From: Pterobdella sp. o SKG-2022 | Lineage: Eukaryota; Annelida; Clitellata; Hirudinida; Piscicolidae | Reading direction: 5' to 3' | DNA: 64,000 bases | Assembly (NCBI GenBank): GCA_964035795.1 | Contig: OZ038321.1 | Span: 17,065,548 to 17,129,547, forward strand | Shown here: one piece after another, positions 1 to 20,045 of the stretch | How the letters are laid out: every line of letters begins with the position of its first letter | Position numbering within the stretch: position 1 is the stretch's first letter | The notes under the pieces: model-generated | Told to the model about the DNA's origin: nothing | The model's database searches: none | What the model saw: only the letters and a program-made list of their open reading frames with translations | Translations under genes and position numbers: made by a program

Positions 1-2212
1 CTAAACGTTCAGGGCCCATAAAGCATAAGAATGCTGAGTTTAAAGGGTTTATAAAGAATTTTTTTCTTAAACCGAGTCATTCATATTATTTATGACATAT
101 ATGAGAGTAGGTTTTTGTGGCCTGCTAAAAGCTCTTGAATTCCGCTCACGTTTCGAGGCCACTGATAAGTTGATTGGAAATTTATTTCATAAACGCCAAT
201 AAAACAAGCCACTGTCTTGCATCAAATGCCTTGGACTGTGTTCTTATTCACACGTTAAAGTTTAAATAATTAAAAAATATTTAAAAATTTTTTTATTCAA
301 AACTATTTTTATTACACGTAAAAATAAATTTTTTTAAAGCGTTCTTCAAAATAGATTGAAAAATGTCACTTGAAAAACCAAAACTTCCAACAAGCAATAG
401 TGACGATAATTCATAGAGATATCAATAAGGAAAGCTTGTTAAGTTATTATAGTCGTTATCTGCATTTCATTATCTTTTTTAACTGCTTCCGTCTTATCAT
501 CAAACTATATGAATCATCGTTAAACTGGCAACGGAATCTAGAGTCACGTTAGAGAGCTTTTAATAGTATTTTTATTTGTAATATATGCTTACAACCATGT
601 ACCTCATTATGCTCTTTTATAAATAACTTTTCGTGTACTTTCTGGGATTTTGATCATTATTCATGGAGTTTAAGAGATTTTAAAACTGTTTTTTTTTTTT
701 TTTTAATTTGTTGCATTAAGCAATTATTTTAAAAAACAATCATATGAGTCTAAATGGGTAAGAAGTGTGGCTTATTTATTTTTTCGCATATAACACAACT
801 TTGTAAAACATAGTTATATAAATAATCAATAAATCTTTTTAAAATAAATAAAAAAACATTGAAGCATAATTTCAACTTGATGTTTAAAACTGCTTTAACT
901 ATTATTTGCTTAAAAATAGTGTGCTGCAGAAACTCTTCCTTAAAATATAATGAAAGTCATAAATAAGAAGTTTCAAAGAAGTTTGTTTGTTTTTCATTAG
1001 ATATAATCAAAACTAAAGAAATAACATTAAGTTTGTATTTTTATTACCATTTGAATGTATTTCTTTTCAAATATTTGTGTAAATAATAATAAAATTAAAT
1101 TCAGTTTTTAGTTCAAGTTTATAAGGCAGTATTAATTGAAATCTTGAGAAGTACGAGAGAAACTTTTTGACATAAGCTGACATTAAAACCGCACCATTAA
1201 ATACTTTTAAAAAATCCTGCAAAGTCTTTAAAGGCTTTAACTTTAATATAGACTAAATTGTTTGTATATCAAACTTCAAATAAGTAATTTGAAATCTAAT
1301 TCCATACTGTATTCATAATTTTAAAAAAATCCTTGAAAAGGCAATAACAAAATATACAATTCTAATAGTAAAATTATTTAAAACCAATTTTCGCGTATTC
1401 TCGAACAAACCCTTGGACAAATATGATGTTATTTTTATCGCCACAGTTGAATGATTGCAGTTTTTATAGACATAGAAACTGCGATTCAGGTCTTATCCAG
1501 CCTATTTACTGACTGGTAGTATAGATTCATGCCTATAAACCAAACACTATCCAAAAATTCAGAAGTAAAATTTTTTTTGAAATTAATTTTTAATTTATTC
1601 AAAACCTGAGATTTTCAAGAATTTAATTCTTTTAATTAAATTTTTGTCGATTTTAAATACTCAACCCCGTTGAATACTTTGTGAATCATTCCTTGTAGGT
1701 GTTTGGAAAAGGGGATGCACAGATGACTAAGCAGTTCAGATATTTTTGATGTTTTATGCATTTAAAAAATCAAGAAAGATCATTTTTGATGAATTATTTG
1801 GATAAATAAATAAAATATATATATATATATTAGTTTACACATATTAGTTTACAATAGCTTTTAGGAATGGTAAGAAGTCTGAAGATAATGAAAGTTTCTC
1901 AAGAAGAACAAATTTAAAAGTGATTATATAAAAATAGATTTTCAATGACAATACTTAATATTTTAAGTCCAATTTCATAGAGAGCAGTATAAAAGTAATA
2001 ATAGTTTATTGTTTTTAGTGCATATCTACTGGTAATTCACAAGAATTATCTTTTTTTTTATATATTCAAGGAAATATATGATAAAAGCCAGAACAATTGA
2101 TTTTGAACTCAAATTATTTTGTCTTTATTCTTTTTTCACAAAACTCATTTTTCTACTTTGCATCATTTTTATTACTCACAACATACCCAACAGCTTTATG
2201 TATTTTTTCTAG
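1..2212. other. AT-rich stretch, no gene recognised
   Basis: I see only short, unrecognised open frames (for example 60 codons at 370-552) and homopolymer-rich AT sequence, including a short AT dinucleotide run near 1819-1830. A stretch at 1709-1740 has an acceptor-like start and a short open frame but no donor, so I do not call it an exon. Confidence 0.5.
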
Positions 2213-2293
2213 GTATATGGCAAAAATAACTTTGTGTTGGCAATCACTACAGAGCCATTTGTAGAAGAATTGTCTCAAGCTTATGAGATTATT
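2213..2293 (+). CDS. Possible orphan internal exon, product unknown
   Basis: An 81-base open stretch is bounded by a pyrimidine-rich acceptor (TTTTTTCTAG, ending at 2212) and a GTAAAT donor at 2294. It is in phase 0 at both ends and encodes 27 residues that begin VYGKNNFVLAITTEPFVEEL. The composition is richer and more protein-like than its surroundings, and no stop interrupts it. I do not recognise the family and found no partner exon on either side. It could be an exon of a gene that lies mostly upstream of the window, or chance. Confidence 0.25.
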
Positions 2294-3357
2294 GTAAATC
2301 TTGCCTCTATATACGTATTCGTACAAATATCTAGTATCATTTACTGTTTGGAGCTATATAACACCATGTCACAACTGTTAATTGCCCTTTTATTTTATCT
2401 ATTTTTCTATTACCTTATAAAAAAATTATTTTTGTAGTTAAACCTTATTAAATCGTTACAAGGTGTAAGCAATTAGACTTTTCAATTTAAAAAAATTTTT
2501 TCCTCATATTTCTCATTTTTTCTTCAATGTTACTGCAAATAATTGTACAGTTTGGTAGAAAGATTTAAACTCGAAGCTTACAAGTAAACGTTTGCAAGAA
2601 GAAACCATCTTAAATCCCTCGTTTTATATCTACAAGATATTATCGTTTTATTGTTCTTTCTGTCATCACGTCTAAATCTCTAGGGAATAAACGCCTTACA
2701 TAAATGTATATCTTTTTATTTTACTTGATGCTTTCAATTTTGTAACTTATTGAAATCTTAAACTTTTTAACGCTTTAGTTATAAAAAATGATGAATTTTT
2801 GATCAATTTTGTTGTAGCTTATCTTTACAATAAAAATATAAACTTTAAAAAAAATCATGTTTAAATGTTCGAAGTTTCTATTTTTTTAGATTAATTTTCC
2901 TTCTCATGATTATTCAAGTGCTATTAAAGTTTAATCACTATTTGTTATGGATGCGAAAAAAACTTTTCATACCTACGATATTGAAATGCTCCATTATCAA
3001 AGCTATTTTCAGCAAAATCACATCACTTTGATAGTTTTTTCGTGTTGTTTGAAGGTAATTACATCCTGTAAGAGCATTCTACCGTGTCGAGAACTGAGTG
3101 ATCGTCACTAACTCACTCTTTTTCGGATCACTTTATCGAAATTTATGAAATAATTTAATTTCTAAATAGGTTTTCAAAGTAAAATATTTTAAATATTCAT
3201 TTTTAAATCGAAAGTTGCCGATATTCTGGTAATGGAAAAAAATATTGTATTAAAAAAAAACATTTTGTTAATTTAAAGAAATATATAAAAAGTTATAATG
3301 TAGTGAATTTTTTTATAATGTTATATATAAGTCTACTTTTAAATAGCTTATTTTAAA
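2294..3357. other. Non-coding, upstream of p47
   Basis: AT-rich sequence without a recognisable exon. It contains the presumed promoter and 5' leader of the p47 gene, but I see no clear TATA or other core-promoter match that I would defend. Confidence 0.4.
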
Positions 3358-5588
3358 ATGGCTGATAAGGCTTCGTTAATAGAAAAGTTTAAAAGCTTAA
3401 CTGGTGCTTCTTCGGACGTAGCAAAAAGTTATCTTGAAAGTTGTACTTGGAACTGTGATGTAAGTTTAATTTTTAATTATGTTTGCATGAATATTTTTGT
3501 GACTTGCAAATTCTTGGTAAGACATTTGGGAAATCTAATCAAATTGTTTTATGTAATTTCAATAAATTATCATTTATTTTTATTTTTACCTAAAACAACT
3601 AAGTTTTTTTCAATAGGAAGCAATTGGAAGTTTTTTTGAGGAAGGCGGTCCTTTAGTGAATAGTAACATAGAAGAAGATACAATCATGGATTTTGTTGAA
3701 CCAGAAAATTTTCCATCCAAAAGCAAAGTTTCTGCTAAACGAACAGGAGACAATAGCAGGTCATTAATTTAAATCTCTGTAGTTTATAAAGTTATCATGT
3801 TGACTTACATAATAATTTACAGAATATCAACCTTGAGTAGTTTGAAAAACAATGATAATGATGATGGTTCATCTGAGGAGGAAGGACAAGCATTTTATGC
3901 TGGGGGAGGCTTGCATCATGGGTGAGTTGTAGATACAACATTGTTTTACATTATAATAGTTTAATTTGATTGTTCCAGGCAACAAATTTTAGGGCCCAAG
4001 AAGGATAAAAATGACATAAAAAATGTATTTTCCAAAGCAAAAGAGTATGTAAACTTGTTTATTACTATTCTGAATAATTGAAAAATTTCTTGATAAAATT
4101 ATAAAGGCATGGGGCAGAAGTGATTGATAAATCAGAATATGAAAAACAAAAGGGGAACAAAGGTAGACAAAAGGCTTTCCAAGGACAAGCTTATAGGCTG
4201 GGAGATACTGAAGGACAAAGCGAGGTGGTGGGTGCCAGTGGTAGTGATAACACTACTAGAGAAATAGACACAGTTCTAACTTTTTGGAGCAATGGTTTCA
4301 CTGTAAACCATGGGCCATTAAGGTTAGTTTTCAAAAAAGCCTATTCCAGTTGTTTACTTCTTCATTTATATCTTTTATTCAGTATTTTCAAGTCAGTTTT
4401 TTAAAGTTTTTTATATATATTCTAGGCAAAGGTTTCAAGATAAAAATATATTTATAATTTAAAAAACATTTTATTTTCATAAAACTTTTTTAAATTTTCA
4501 GAGATCCAGCAGAGCCAGAAAATGCGTTATTTTTAGCTCAAATAAAAAAGGGAAAAATTCCTAAAGAGTTGCTGCAAGAGGCTCGAGGCAACAGAGTGAA
4601 CCTGATGATGGAGGATTGCAGTACTGAGGAGTTCAAGGCATCTAGACCCCAGATGTCTCCATTTACTGGTGCTGGACATCGTTTGGGAAGGTTTGTGCAT
4701 TACTTTTTTTTTTATTATTAATTTTTCAAAGGCGATTATGTTTCATATCAATTATAACTAAGGAGTTTTTAAGTATAGTTAACTTTGAATAGTTGTATTC
4801 AAAACAAGGTTTATAATTTTCAGTCCTGCAACAGATGTGAATTCTGAAAGTCACAAGTTAGTACAATTTTTTGTGCAACTATGATAACAAATTAACAATT
4901 CAATTATTTTTTTTTTTTGCTTAACAACTATCACTTCAAAGTTATATACTGTATCAAGTTAACTAGCCAAAGCTCTAAGTACACACAGCATGTTCTTAAG
5001 TATACCTATTTATTGCAACCAAGAGACCCAGAAGAATCTTCAGTGGATAAAAAGCAAGATAAGAGTGAAGGACAGAGCAGTAATGATGTTTATACTGTGG
5101 CTGTTGATGACTCTAAACCCATCACAAACATTCAAGTCAGACTTCCTGATGGATCTAGGTTATTTCACTTGTTTAACTTCAAGAGTGGCAGTTTTTATTT
5201 ATTGAAGAACTGCTGAAATATTCATTATTCAAAGTTTTTATGCATATAATTAATCATTATCTGTTTTCAAAGTAATTTATCTTATTTATTTAACCAGACA
5301 TGTGCTCAAGTTTAATCATTCACACACTGTTCAAGACATCAGAAACTTTATCGCAAAGTAAGTTGCATGGTTTTTAAGTAGAATAACTAGTATTCAAGTT
5401 AAAAAATAACTAAAAAATTTTGGAAGGAGTATTGATTGAATTAATAATTTCTTAGCATCAAGCCTTCGTTAGCCTCTACTCCGTTCATTCTACTGTCATC
5501 GTTCCCGAGACAAGAGCTACAAGATGAAGCAAAAACTATCTCAGAAGCTAATCTTATAAATGCCCTTGTAATCGTTAAACTTACCTAA
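3358..5588 (+). CDS. NSFL1C: NSFL1 cofactor p47 (UBA-SEP-UBX), p97/VCP adaptor
   Basis: Adaptor for the AAA ATPase p97/VCP in Golgi and ER membrane fusion and ubiquitin-linked substrate handling; cytosolic and nuclear. Ten exons join in phase to 391 residues: 3358-3459, 3617-3759, 3823-3921, 3979-4044, 4107-4322, 4502-4690, 4824-4856, 5024-5158, 5298-5357, 5456-5588. The start gives MADKASLIEKFKSLTGA, the UBA domain (residues 1-45). An acidic linker follows, then the FSKAKEHGAEVI segment of the p97-binding (SHP-like) region. The SEP domain (about 188-270) contains LTFWSNGFTV and GPLRDP. The UBX domain (about 308-391) carries the canonical FPR loop (LLSSFPRQEL); human p47 has FPN there. Human p47 is 370 residues, so the length fits. 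Several donors have T at +3. The gene is tail-to-tail with hillarin, with 222 bases between the stop codons. Confidence 0.95.
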
Positions 5589-5810
5589 TTTTAACTTTAT
5601 ATTTTAGATTTGTTGTAGTTTTCAGAATATTTGATAGCACTGTTATATTTTTGATTGTTTAAAATTTTTGGAATGAAGTTAAACTTACTCTGTTCATTTT
5701 TATTTAAAAAATTGCTTAACCTATCTAAAATATCAATATATTAATGCTTAAACGTTTTAGAGTCACTGAAAGTTGCTAAAAAAAACTTCAAAGTATTTCG
5801 CTATCAGCCT

Positions 5811-11645
<5,835 letters not shown>

Positions 11646-12672
11646 ATTGCTATCAAACACCAATTTAATGCAGGCTCCGAATCTTTCTAATAGTATTTAT
11701 ATTTCCATGTTTTTTATTATTCTGTCAAAAACCCTTTGAAAATTTCACTTAAGAAAAGACGAGATTGGTCGATATGTACATAAAATATAAAGTTCGGTAT
11801 TTGGTGAATCATTGAAACACCCCTAACAAGCTTTTTTATTTATGCAGATTGGTAAAGCATGTAGTTTAAGGCATTGTTCAGGTGTATCTTAGGCATACAA
11901 TAGGTCTGCCTGCAAACAAGACGTTGTTTTTATTATTTAAATATTCTATTTATTCTCGTTTATTTTTTGTTATGTTGTTTGAATTAGTCAATCATTTAGT
12001 CATTCCCACCTATCATGTTAAGAAAACACGTGGAACTATTTAGATGTTTTCTTTACTTTTAATTCATTTGAATTAAACTTAAAATTTAAGTTAATTTGAG
12101 TTCAAGAGATTAATACAATTGAATTAATTATATTTCTTTTTTGCATTTTTGTTCACTATGGATAAAATTCGGTAACTGAATCAATAACAAGATTAAAGTT
12201 ATATTTTATTCTCTTTTACAAGTCATTTTCAGACAAAATATTAGAAAAAATATGTTAAAAAGCTGTTGCTTAAATTATAGACTTACATTAATTTCGAAGA
12301 AATAATAAATAGGAAATTGTATGTTTTAATATGAGAAAATTAATCATTCTTATTTGCTCAAATTAACAGTGTTAAATCATCCTTTGCAGTTCTGAATTTT
12401 TGAATATTTTTACCGATCAAAAATATTCTAAATTAATCGGTTAACCATGAAAATTCGAACTCCTGTTTGACACAAAATACTGTTGGCATCCATCAACTTT
12501 TAAAAACATGCTGGGGCATTTTTATCATTACTACCTATGAAATAACAAACAAAAAGCCGTAAGAGATAATAGAGCTGCAAGAGTAATGGACTGAAGGCGT
12601 TCGAGCGGATTCAATAAGTATGAATCACTGCGAAAAACAAAATAAATATCTCACTAGAGGGAGCTGATAGAA

Positions 12673-12693
12673 TGACGTCACAAAATGACGTCA
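12673..12693. promoter_or_regulatory. Two consensus CRE palindromes (TGACGTCA) 13 bp apart
   Basis: Perfect TGACGTCA palindromes lie at 12673-12680 and 12686-12693, separated by CAAAA. This is the full CREB/ATF site. The pair sits about 1 kb upstream of the hillarin start codon (gene on the - strand) and 7.5 kb upstream of the NocA-like gene. Two full sites in 21 bases of AT-rich DNA are unlikely by chance, but binding is an inference. Confidence 0.45.
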
Positions 12694-15600
12694 TCTTATA
12701 CTTAATGGATGGATTGGTGGATAAATGAAGAAGATTATTCTATAAATGATTAGATAATTAAATAAATATATTAAGATTATTTGTCATTTGGAGCTGCCTT
12801 CAAAACAAATATTTGGGTCTTCTTTGTTTAGAATTCATTATTTCACGAACAGTCATTTGTATTGCTGTTTGGATGTAAAATTGATTTTGAGATATTATGA
12901 GTAGGTTCATGAATTCCTTAAAATTGGAATTCAAAAAAGAAGGTTTTATTGAAAAATTCGTTTTGAATGTTTTCAAATTTAATTTCATAAACTCCTTTCC
13001 AACTGTTTTTATTGCTTTCACAAAAGCCATTATGAGGTGAATTATCTATTAAAAACCTTGTTTTAAGCTGTTAGTAATCGACGCCAGAGTTCTATCAAAT
13101 TCGAAAAAAATTATAAACATTATATGTTAGATAAAACCTTAGTATCAGTAAATCTCCCTAAATTATTTTTAAAAACGGAGACTTTTTTTATTTTTTTGTT
13201 TGGTCGTAAATTTGTTTTTTTATGCTTTGCCTCAAACTGTCCATGTATTCGATATTTTTCGCGTGTTCATGCAAAATACCAACAAAAGCTTGGTCCTATA
13301 GATTTATAGAAGAAGTGCTGTTTGGTTAGAAGACAAAAAATACATCATATCTATAATACTTTGTAGTAGGCATCCCTTAAATTTTTTGCTAAGTATTAAA
13401 AAATGAGTCAAAATATACAAAGTCATTAAAAAACAATGATGAAAAATAAAAGATATTTTTGTAATAGATATTTTTATTTATTTTTTTTGTTTTTGAATAA
13501 ATTTCACTTGCTTTTTATTTAAAAAATCATTTTTTTATAACCCCATAAACGACACAATGGGTAGGAATAATAACGAAATGTTCTTTCCTCTTTTATTTTT
13601 TTTCACTATTTATGTGACCAATGTTACTGGCCTTCATAAAGCTTTGACAAATAATTTACGAATTAAAAAAATAACACACATTTTTGTTTATATGTTGAAA
13701 ACCTATTCTAAGATAAAGCTGTGTGCTATAAATAATAATTTTTATAAGAATAAATTTTCGTACTGAAAGTGTTTAGTATATTTTTTTGAATTTTAACAGC
13801 AAGTTAAGACTTTCAGGGTTTATAGAAAACAAAATTTAAGTTTATTGGTCAAATTTTTGCATTCAAATAAGTTAAAAAATTTATTCATATTCCATTTGCA
13901 AAATACTCCCACAAAAAAATATAGAATCAAAATAATAGAAATACAAAACTACAACAGATTAAATTATTTAAAAATAAGCATCCATCAATTATAAAGCTAA
14001 TAAAAACACCAAAAATGAATAAAAAGTACTTTTTATTAATTGTCCGAACAGTAATAGTGATTTATCTTGTGGTTTCCTCGTACTTGCATTTATCAAGCAA
14101 ACGTCGTTTTGCTGCTTGTGTGCGTATATTTTAGTGCTTCTATTTGCCTGTGTATGTCTGAGCACCAGTTCTCACGTGTATCATTGTAATGATTTATTCC
14201 ATTGATTTAATATTCAATGTTAGGAGTTAAGCTTTAAATGCTTCAAAACGACATTTTTTGAGGTGCTAATGCCGCTGGTTAGCAAAATTCCGATGCATAA
14301 TCAAGTCTTTTTCATAATAAAAACCTTTCTATCAGATTTAATCTTAAACGTTCTCATATCTATGTCTATCTCAAAATTATTGTTATTTATAGCTTATTAA
14401 TTCATCTTTCTTCCTGCCAGAAAGCCTTTTATTTGCCTGATATTTAAAAATTGTTTTATTCTCCTTGTTTTGTATATATTATTCTGATTATTTTTGAATG
14501 GTTTAATTTTGTTCCAGCTTCAAAAACTTTTTACCGATATATTTTATCTAACCCTGTAATTCATAATCCAGTTTTTATTTATCTGTTCGCCAATTGATCC
14601 ATTCATTATTCAATTCATCTTTTAAACAATTTCTATCCATTTTTTATTTATCTTTCTAATCTTTCATCCCTAAAGTCATTTATTCAACTTACGTAAATGC
14701 ATTCATCTTTGCCTTCGTGTTTTCATTTTCAGCTATTTATCTTTCGCTATTTATTTTTTGGGATTTAATAGAATAATATTTAGCAATATTTTTTGTGATA
14801 ATTTGTACGTAATACAACTTCTCGACAGCACGAAAGGCATTTATAAACGCAAGCATGATGTTAGCTCTATTCGACCTACTTTTTTCAATCAAGATATTAA
14901 ATCAACTTATATGGGACTCTTCTTTTGTCATCACGAATACATTCACCAGAACCTCATGATGCTTTTAATAAGTTGTTTATGAGTGGATATAAAACCCTCA
15001 AACTGTTGACACTACACAACAAGCAAAAAATTTCTATAAATTGAGTGCGGCAGTAAGATCAAGAAACAGTCGAGAGTTTCTTAGATGAGAAATTCAGAGT
15101 AAATACCATTTTGGATAAATTTTGAAATTTCACCCATAAAGGCGCTTTTCAAGACAATTATTCAAACGTGTCTAATATATTCCATCACTCAATCAACCAT
15201 TCCACCTTTCCAATCCATCTTACCACGTCAATGCATTTCATCATTAAAGCATTATTTCTCTCACGTCCTACAAAGCTTTGTCATTGCATTTGGTATTTAT
15301 CACTCCAAAATGTGCATAATACTCCTCTTCTTGTTGTTTATCTTTCTCTTCGTATTTCAATACCAATAGAGGAAAAATATTTTCAATTTGATATCCTAAA
15401 TAACAGTGGAAATTTAGTTTCAACATGCAAAGTTAAAGAATTAGAAAAAAATAATTTAAAATGTATACTACAAAGTTTTATTCAAAAATCGAAAAAAAGA
15501 CTCAACTCATAATTAAATTTAAGATGTTGAGACATGGTTTGAAAAGCTAAAATGTCGTTGATTATTTGTCAAGTCATCTCCCAAGAGTTAGGCGTTTGAC

Positions 15601-16294
15601 CGTTATCAACTGAAAGTAAAAAATCTTTCACCATCTATTAATTCTGAAAGTATTCCTGCAGGCATTTTTTTGCAGAATTTTTTTTCAAGTACGTTCAAAA
15701 AGATGGGAAGGTCATACTGTTTCTGGAGCACATTTGATCCTTGACCCTCCATCCTTCAAATAACGTTTTCAGTGTACATATCAATTTTGAAACAACAAAA
15801 TAATATCATTATAGTTGGCACGAATACATAATTTCACATTGGTTATGTCAAGTATTCACAAGCCTAAAAGCAACTATATAAAAGTTTACCGATAAAATTA
15901 CAATATGGAAGGCAGTTTAACATTTGGAAGAAACTATCGATAAAATTATCTTCTATTTGATTTATCACATCCATCAGCAGCACCCATTAATCCTTCCATT
16001 AAATCTTTTCTTTTTATTACTTTAATGATTTTGAATATGTCTTATTAAATTTCAACCTACACACAATAATACCAAAACAAAAATTCGCAAAAATCAAAAA
16101 AATTAAAACTATCATTAAAAGCTATACCGTATATTCTTCTTCATTTTCAAACCCATAAGATTTTTATAGCCGCTATCATCAGTGAATCACAAAAAGTCAA
16201 GCAAAATACAGTAGTTCCCCGTCACCACCCTTGTATTCTTTTTCCCCAATACCTCTATAGACTCATTTATTAGAGCTTACGTCATCAATCATTT

Positions 16295-16495
16295 AAATGC
16301 TTGTATGTGTATGTGTGCGTGTATGTGACTAGGTAAATGTGGCTTTGTGTGTGTAAGAAGTTTCGGAAGTGTGTATGGGTGTTTATGGTATTTTATGCAA
16401 GCGTATATATGTGGTAATTGTTTTGTGAACATTTTGATCTTTGATTCGCAAATATGTATGAATTTGTATGTAAATGTATGAAAAAGGTCGTTTTG
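16295..16495. repeat. Degenerate TG/TATG low-complexity tract
   Basis: Imperfect repeats of TGTATG, GTGTGTGC and similar units on the + strand, apparently an old interrupted microsatellite. No coding or RNA gene signal. Confidence 0.6.
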
Positions 16496-18686
16496 TTATT
16501 TTATTATTTCTGATATCGAACGTTAACGACAAAAAGTGTCTCTTTTATTGTATGGTATGGTTAAAATATCCTTTCATATAGACTTGTATGGGTTGTTATA
16601 GTTGCAAACATCTGAACACATTTCCTTTAAGTTTCCTGTACACCAAACATCACTTTGGTGCCGTACTAAAAATTAATATAGCAGCAACAAAAATTATTCT
16701 CAATCACTATTTTTCCTACCACATGATATTTATATTGGATTAATTTTTATATGTGATTAGGGCTTATAATTAGGTAATAAGACCCGATAAAAGAAAACAA
16801 GGTGTTTAAAGTGTTATATGAAGAAGCTTTGATGATAACAGCCATTGATACATTCCTTCTTTTTTCTCGCAATATTTACTGTGACCTTTCTATCTATCTT
16901 TTTTTTCACATTTTCGATCATAAATAAATATTTTTGAATATATAATACTGAATCAGCTTTTTTTGAATTTCGCTCAATAAACAAATAATTGTTGCATAAA
17001 AGTGATTTCAAATTGGCCAAACATCGATCAATCCAATGCCATTTAACGAACATTTGTACATAACAGCTTATATCTTCTGTGACAATGTTACTTCAGCCAA
17101 TCTTTTTTTGACATTTTCATACACATTTTACTTTTTTTTTTCAAGTATTAAGCTCTTTAATACATTTAATATTTATTTTTAATATTATGAAAAAAAATGA
17201 AATTCAAATGTTTACTGATGTTTTTGTCTTTCGCAAATAACTCGAATTTGAAGTGTTAATTCTGCTTCAATCTAATTAAACGAAAACGTGAGAATTGTTT
17301 AGAGATTATGGAATAAAAATTAGGTGTTTTCATATAATAAATTTACTTGAATATTGCCATTTTTGCTGCATCTTTTATTTGACTCTCCTAATCCTTAGTT
17401 TACGATTCCTCTTTTTTCCTTGCCCATAAATTAGATTATTTCTCGGGCCGTGACTAATTATGTAAATAACGATAACAAGAGATTTTTTCTTTATTTTTAT
17501 TAATAAATCTGTGTTTTTAAGAATAATATTTATTTATAGCTTCCATAAATTTTCTTATTTTTAGATAAATCGCTAAATTTTTAAAAGTAATATTCACCAA
17601 TAGAAGTTTATTTTTTCTACTTCAATATTAAAAATGTATATCATATCGTAACGAAAAAACCAGCTATGATTTACGATCAAGACTAAAAAACAATCCGGCC
17701 TTATCAAAGGCTTTATTAACTCGCGGCTTTGATCTTCAAGTATACGGCAACTTGCATAGATGAAAATATGCTGATAAATATAAACTAATTTCATTTAATA
17801 GATTTTTGGATATACCAATTTTCAAATTTTTTGTTACAATTTGGAGAAATATTATAAGCAAAATGTGCAAAAAAATTTAATTTTAAGTTTTTAAGAAATC
17901 AATCTGAACTCAGATATGAAGAAAAAATCTTTTTTGAAAAAACATTATAATTCCTAAATTATTAATTTTTTCAATTCAACAAAAATAAAAATTATGAATT
18001 TCTAAAAACTAAATTATAAATTCTCAAAGCCATTTGTAAGAGGGGAACAGCTGAAAGCAATGATTTCATAAACGCAATTCATCAAAAGTGTCCTTAATTT
18101 TGAAATTGAAGACAATAAATTTAACTCCAGCCATAAATAGTTTGTTTCGGTATAACAGTGGTAGATTGAAATATGGTAGAAACATTTTTGAAAACGACAT
18201 TATTCTATGCTTAAGATTTTTCAAGTGTATTTTTAAATGCAATTGGATTCTCACATTCTAGATCTATTTGAGAAGAAATGTGAATATGTTAAGTTACAAA
18301 TTGTGGAATTTGATTTTTTATATATTTTAAATTCAAAATTAAACAAGTGAAAAATTGTTAAAATAATAAAACGTAAAACAATGCATTCAACGAATGAGAG
18401 TCGACAGATTATCTACTCCAATACAAAAGTCTCAAGACATGAAGGAATCAATATGTACTTTACTTAGAAACATAATTATATATGCCATCGCTTATGAAGT
18501 GATGTCACATTAGAGTTATGAATATCCTCAAGGTACACGTTTTGCATCTACATAAAACAAAATGGATGAAATTCATTTAAAAGATTCCGAAGTTTGTTCA
18601 ACTCCACGAAACTTTTCTTAAGTGCCTCTGTAGCAATTTTGTTTGAAAATTTTGCGCTATAAAAATTTTAAGAACGATAAAAAGCT

Positions 18687-18735
18687 GAACTAACATTATC
18701 AAGTGAAGCATCTTCACTTAGATAAAGTCTCGTGA
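18687..18735. mobile_element. Short hairpin, possible MITE-family remnant
   Basis: AGCTGAACTAACATTATC is followed by AAGTGAAG and then a two-base loop and the near-complement CTTCACTTAGATAA, ending CTCGTGAAC. The arm resembles the GAACTCACATTATCAAGTG segment of the copies at 11196 and 40412. The outer ends have diverged. Confidence 0.4.
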
Positions 18736-19475
18736 ACTTAAACAAAAATGGAGATTTGTTTACAATTTGAATATTTATACTAGACTCAAAATCAAAAAAG
18801 TGTAAAAAAGTTGAAACTAGTAATTCAAATATATTATGAGAATAAAAATAATTTATTTTCTTAATTATATTAGATTATAAGTTGTATTAAACTGGAATTT
18901 GAAAAAAATATATCCAAAAAGGATATATATATATATACTTGTTAACAAAATAAAAGTCGTTATAACACCATGAGAGATTAGAAGTGAATAAACTTTTAGA
19001 AATGTTATTGAAATAAATCTTGCCACTCTCAGTATAGAAGTTAAAACAAATGACCACATATCTATACACACATGTAAATATGTGTAACAGAACAGAAGGC
19101 TCCAAGAGGCTAACATTTGGGAATGGATTTGGTATATGGGCTTCATACAATGGTGCATCTCTTCACACTTGGCCATCATTGAATACATCGACTGCAGACA
19201 AAACAAATAAAATTTATGGCTACCATGAAGAATCTATAAAAATTATTGGAAAAATATTATTGTTTTTATATAATAGAAACAAACACTATGGTTTATTGAG
19301 AAACTTATTACACAAAGCTTTTTGTAAAAATAGCTCACATTATCAAATGAGATAAGTTTTTCCCATATAAAGATACTATGAAATTTATCCAATTCTCTCA
19401 TACAAAGCAGATATTTTTATTTACAAAAAAGAAAATTGTCAAAAGTCACCTTCAAAGTGTGATGATAAATTTAAA

Positions 19476-19675
19476 NNNNNNNNNNNNNNNNNNNNNNNNN
19501 NNNNNNNNNNNNNNNNNNNNNNNNNNNNNNNNNNNNNNNNNNNNNNNNNNNNNNNNNNNNNNNNNNNNNNNNNNNNNNNNNNNNNNNNNNNNNNNNNNNN
19601 NNNNNNNNNNNNNNNNNNNNNNNNNNNNNNNNNNNNNNNNNNNNNNNNNNNNNNNNNNNNNNNNNNNNNNNNNNN
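19476..19675. other. Assembly gap, 200 N
   Basis: Exactly 200 N, so a fixed-size placeholder and not a measured gap. The left flank ends in ATAAATTTAAA, as does the left flank of the other gap. Confidence 0.99.
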
Positions 19676-20010
19676 TCAAGGTATGGCATTTTGAAATAAC
19701 ATTTTTAAAACATTTAGTTCTATCAAAATTTACGACAGAAGCCTTCAACTTGTATTAAAAATTTTTTTTTAAATTATTATTATTGAAACATTGTAAATTG
19801 AATTAGTTTTTTTGAAAATAAGGCATATTAAATGAAGTAGCATAAAATCTCTAAGCTTTTGAGAGGCATCAAGTAAATCAACTAAACAGTAAATGATAAT
19901 TGCATTATTGCTTATAGACAATCATTTATGTTTTTTATAGTTAGCAATATTGTTTATGAAGACTAATATATAAAGGCATATGAATCCTTAGAAACACTAT
20001 CAACAACACC

Positions 20011-20012
<2 letters not shown>

Positions 20013-20043
<31 letters not shown>
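20013..20043. repeat. (AT)n microsatellite
   Basis: About 15 AT units, ending just before the TATA box of the NocA-like gene. A tract this close to a promoter could affect nucleosome occupancy; that is inference. Confidence 0.9.

Positions 20044-20045
<2 letters not shown>

Noticed and set aside
14758..15512. Two + frames of 74 and 114 codons
   Set aside because: No recognisable motif, biased by pyrimidine-rich ATTC/ATCC sequence, no exon signals.
19378..19758. Open frames running across the N gap
   Set aside because: Unknown bases translate as X; there is no coding evidence on either side.
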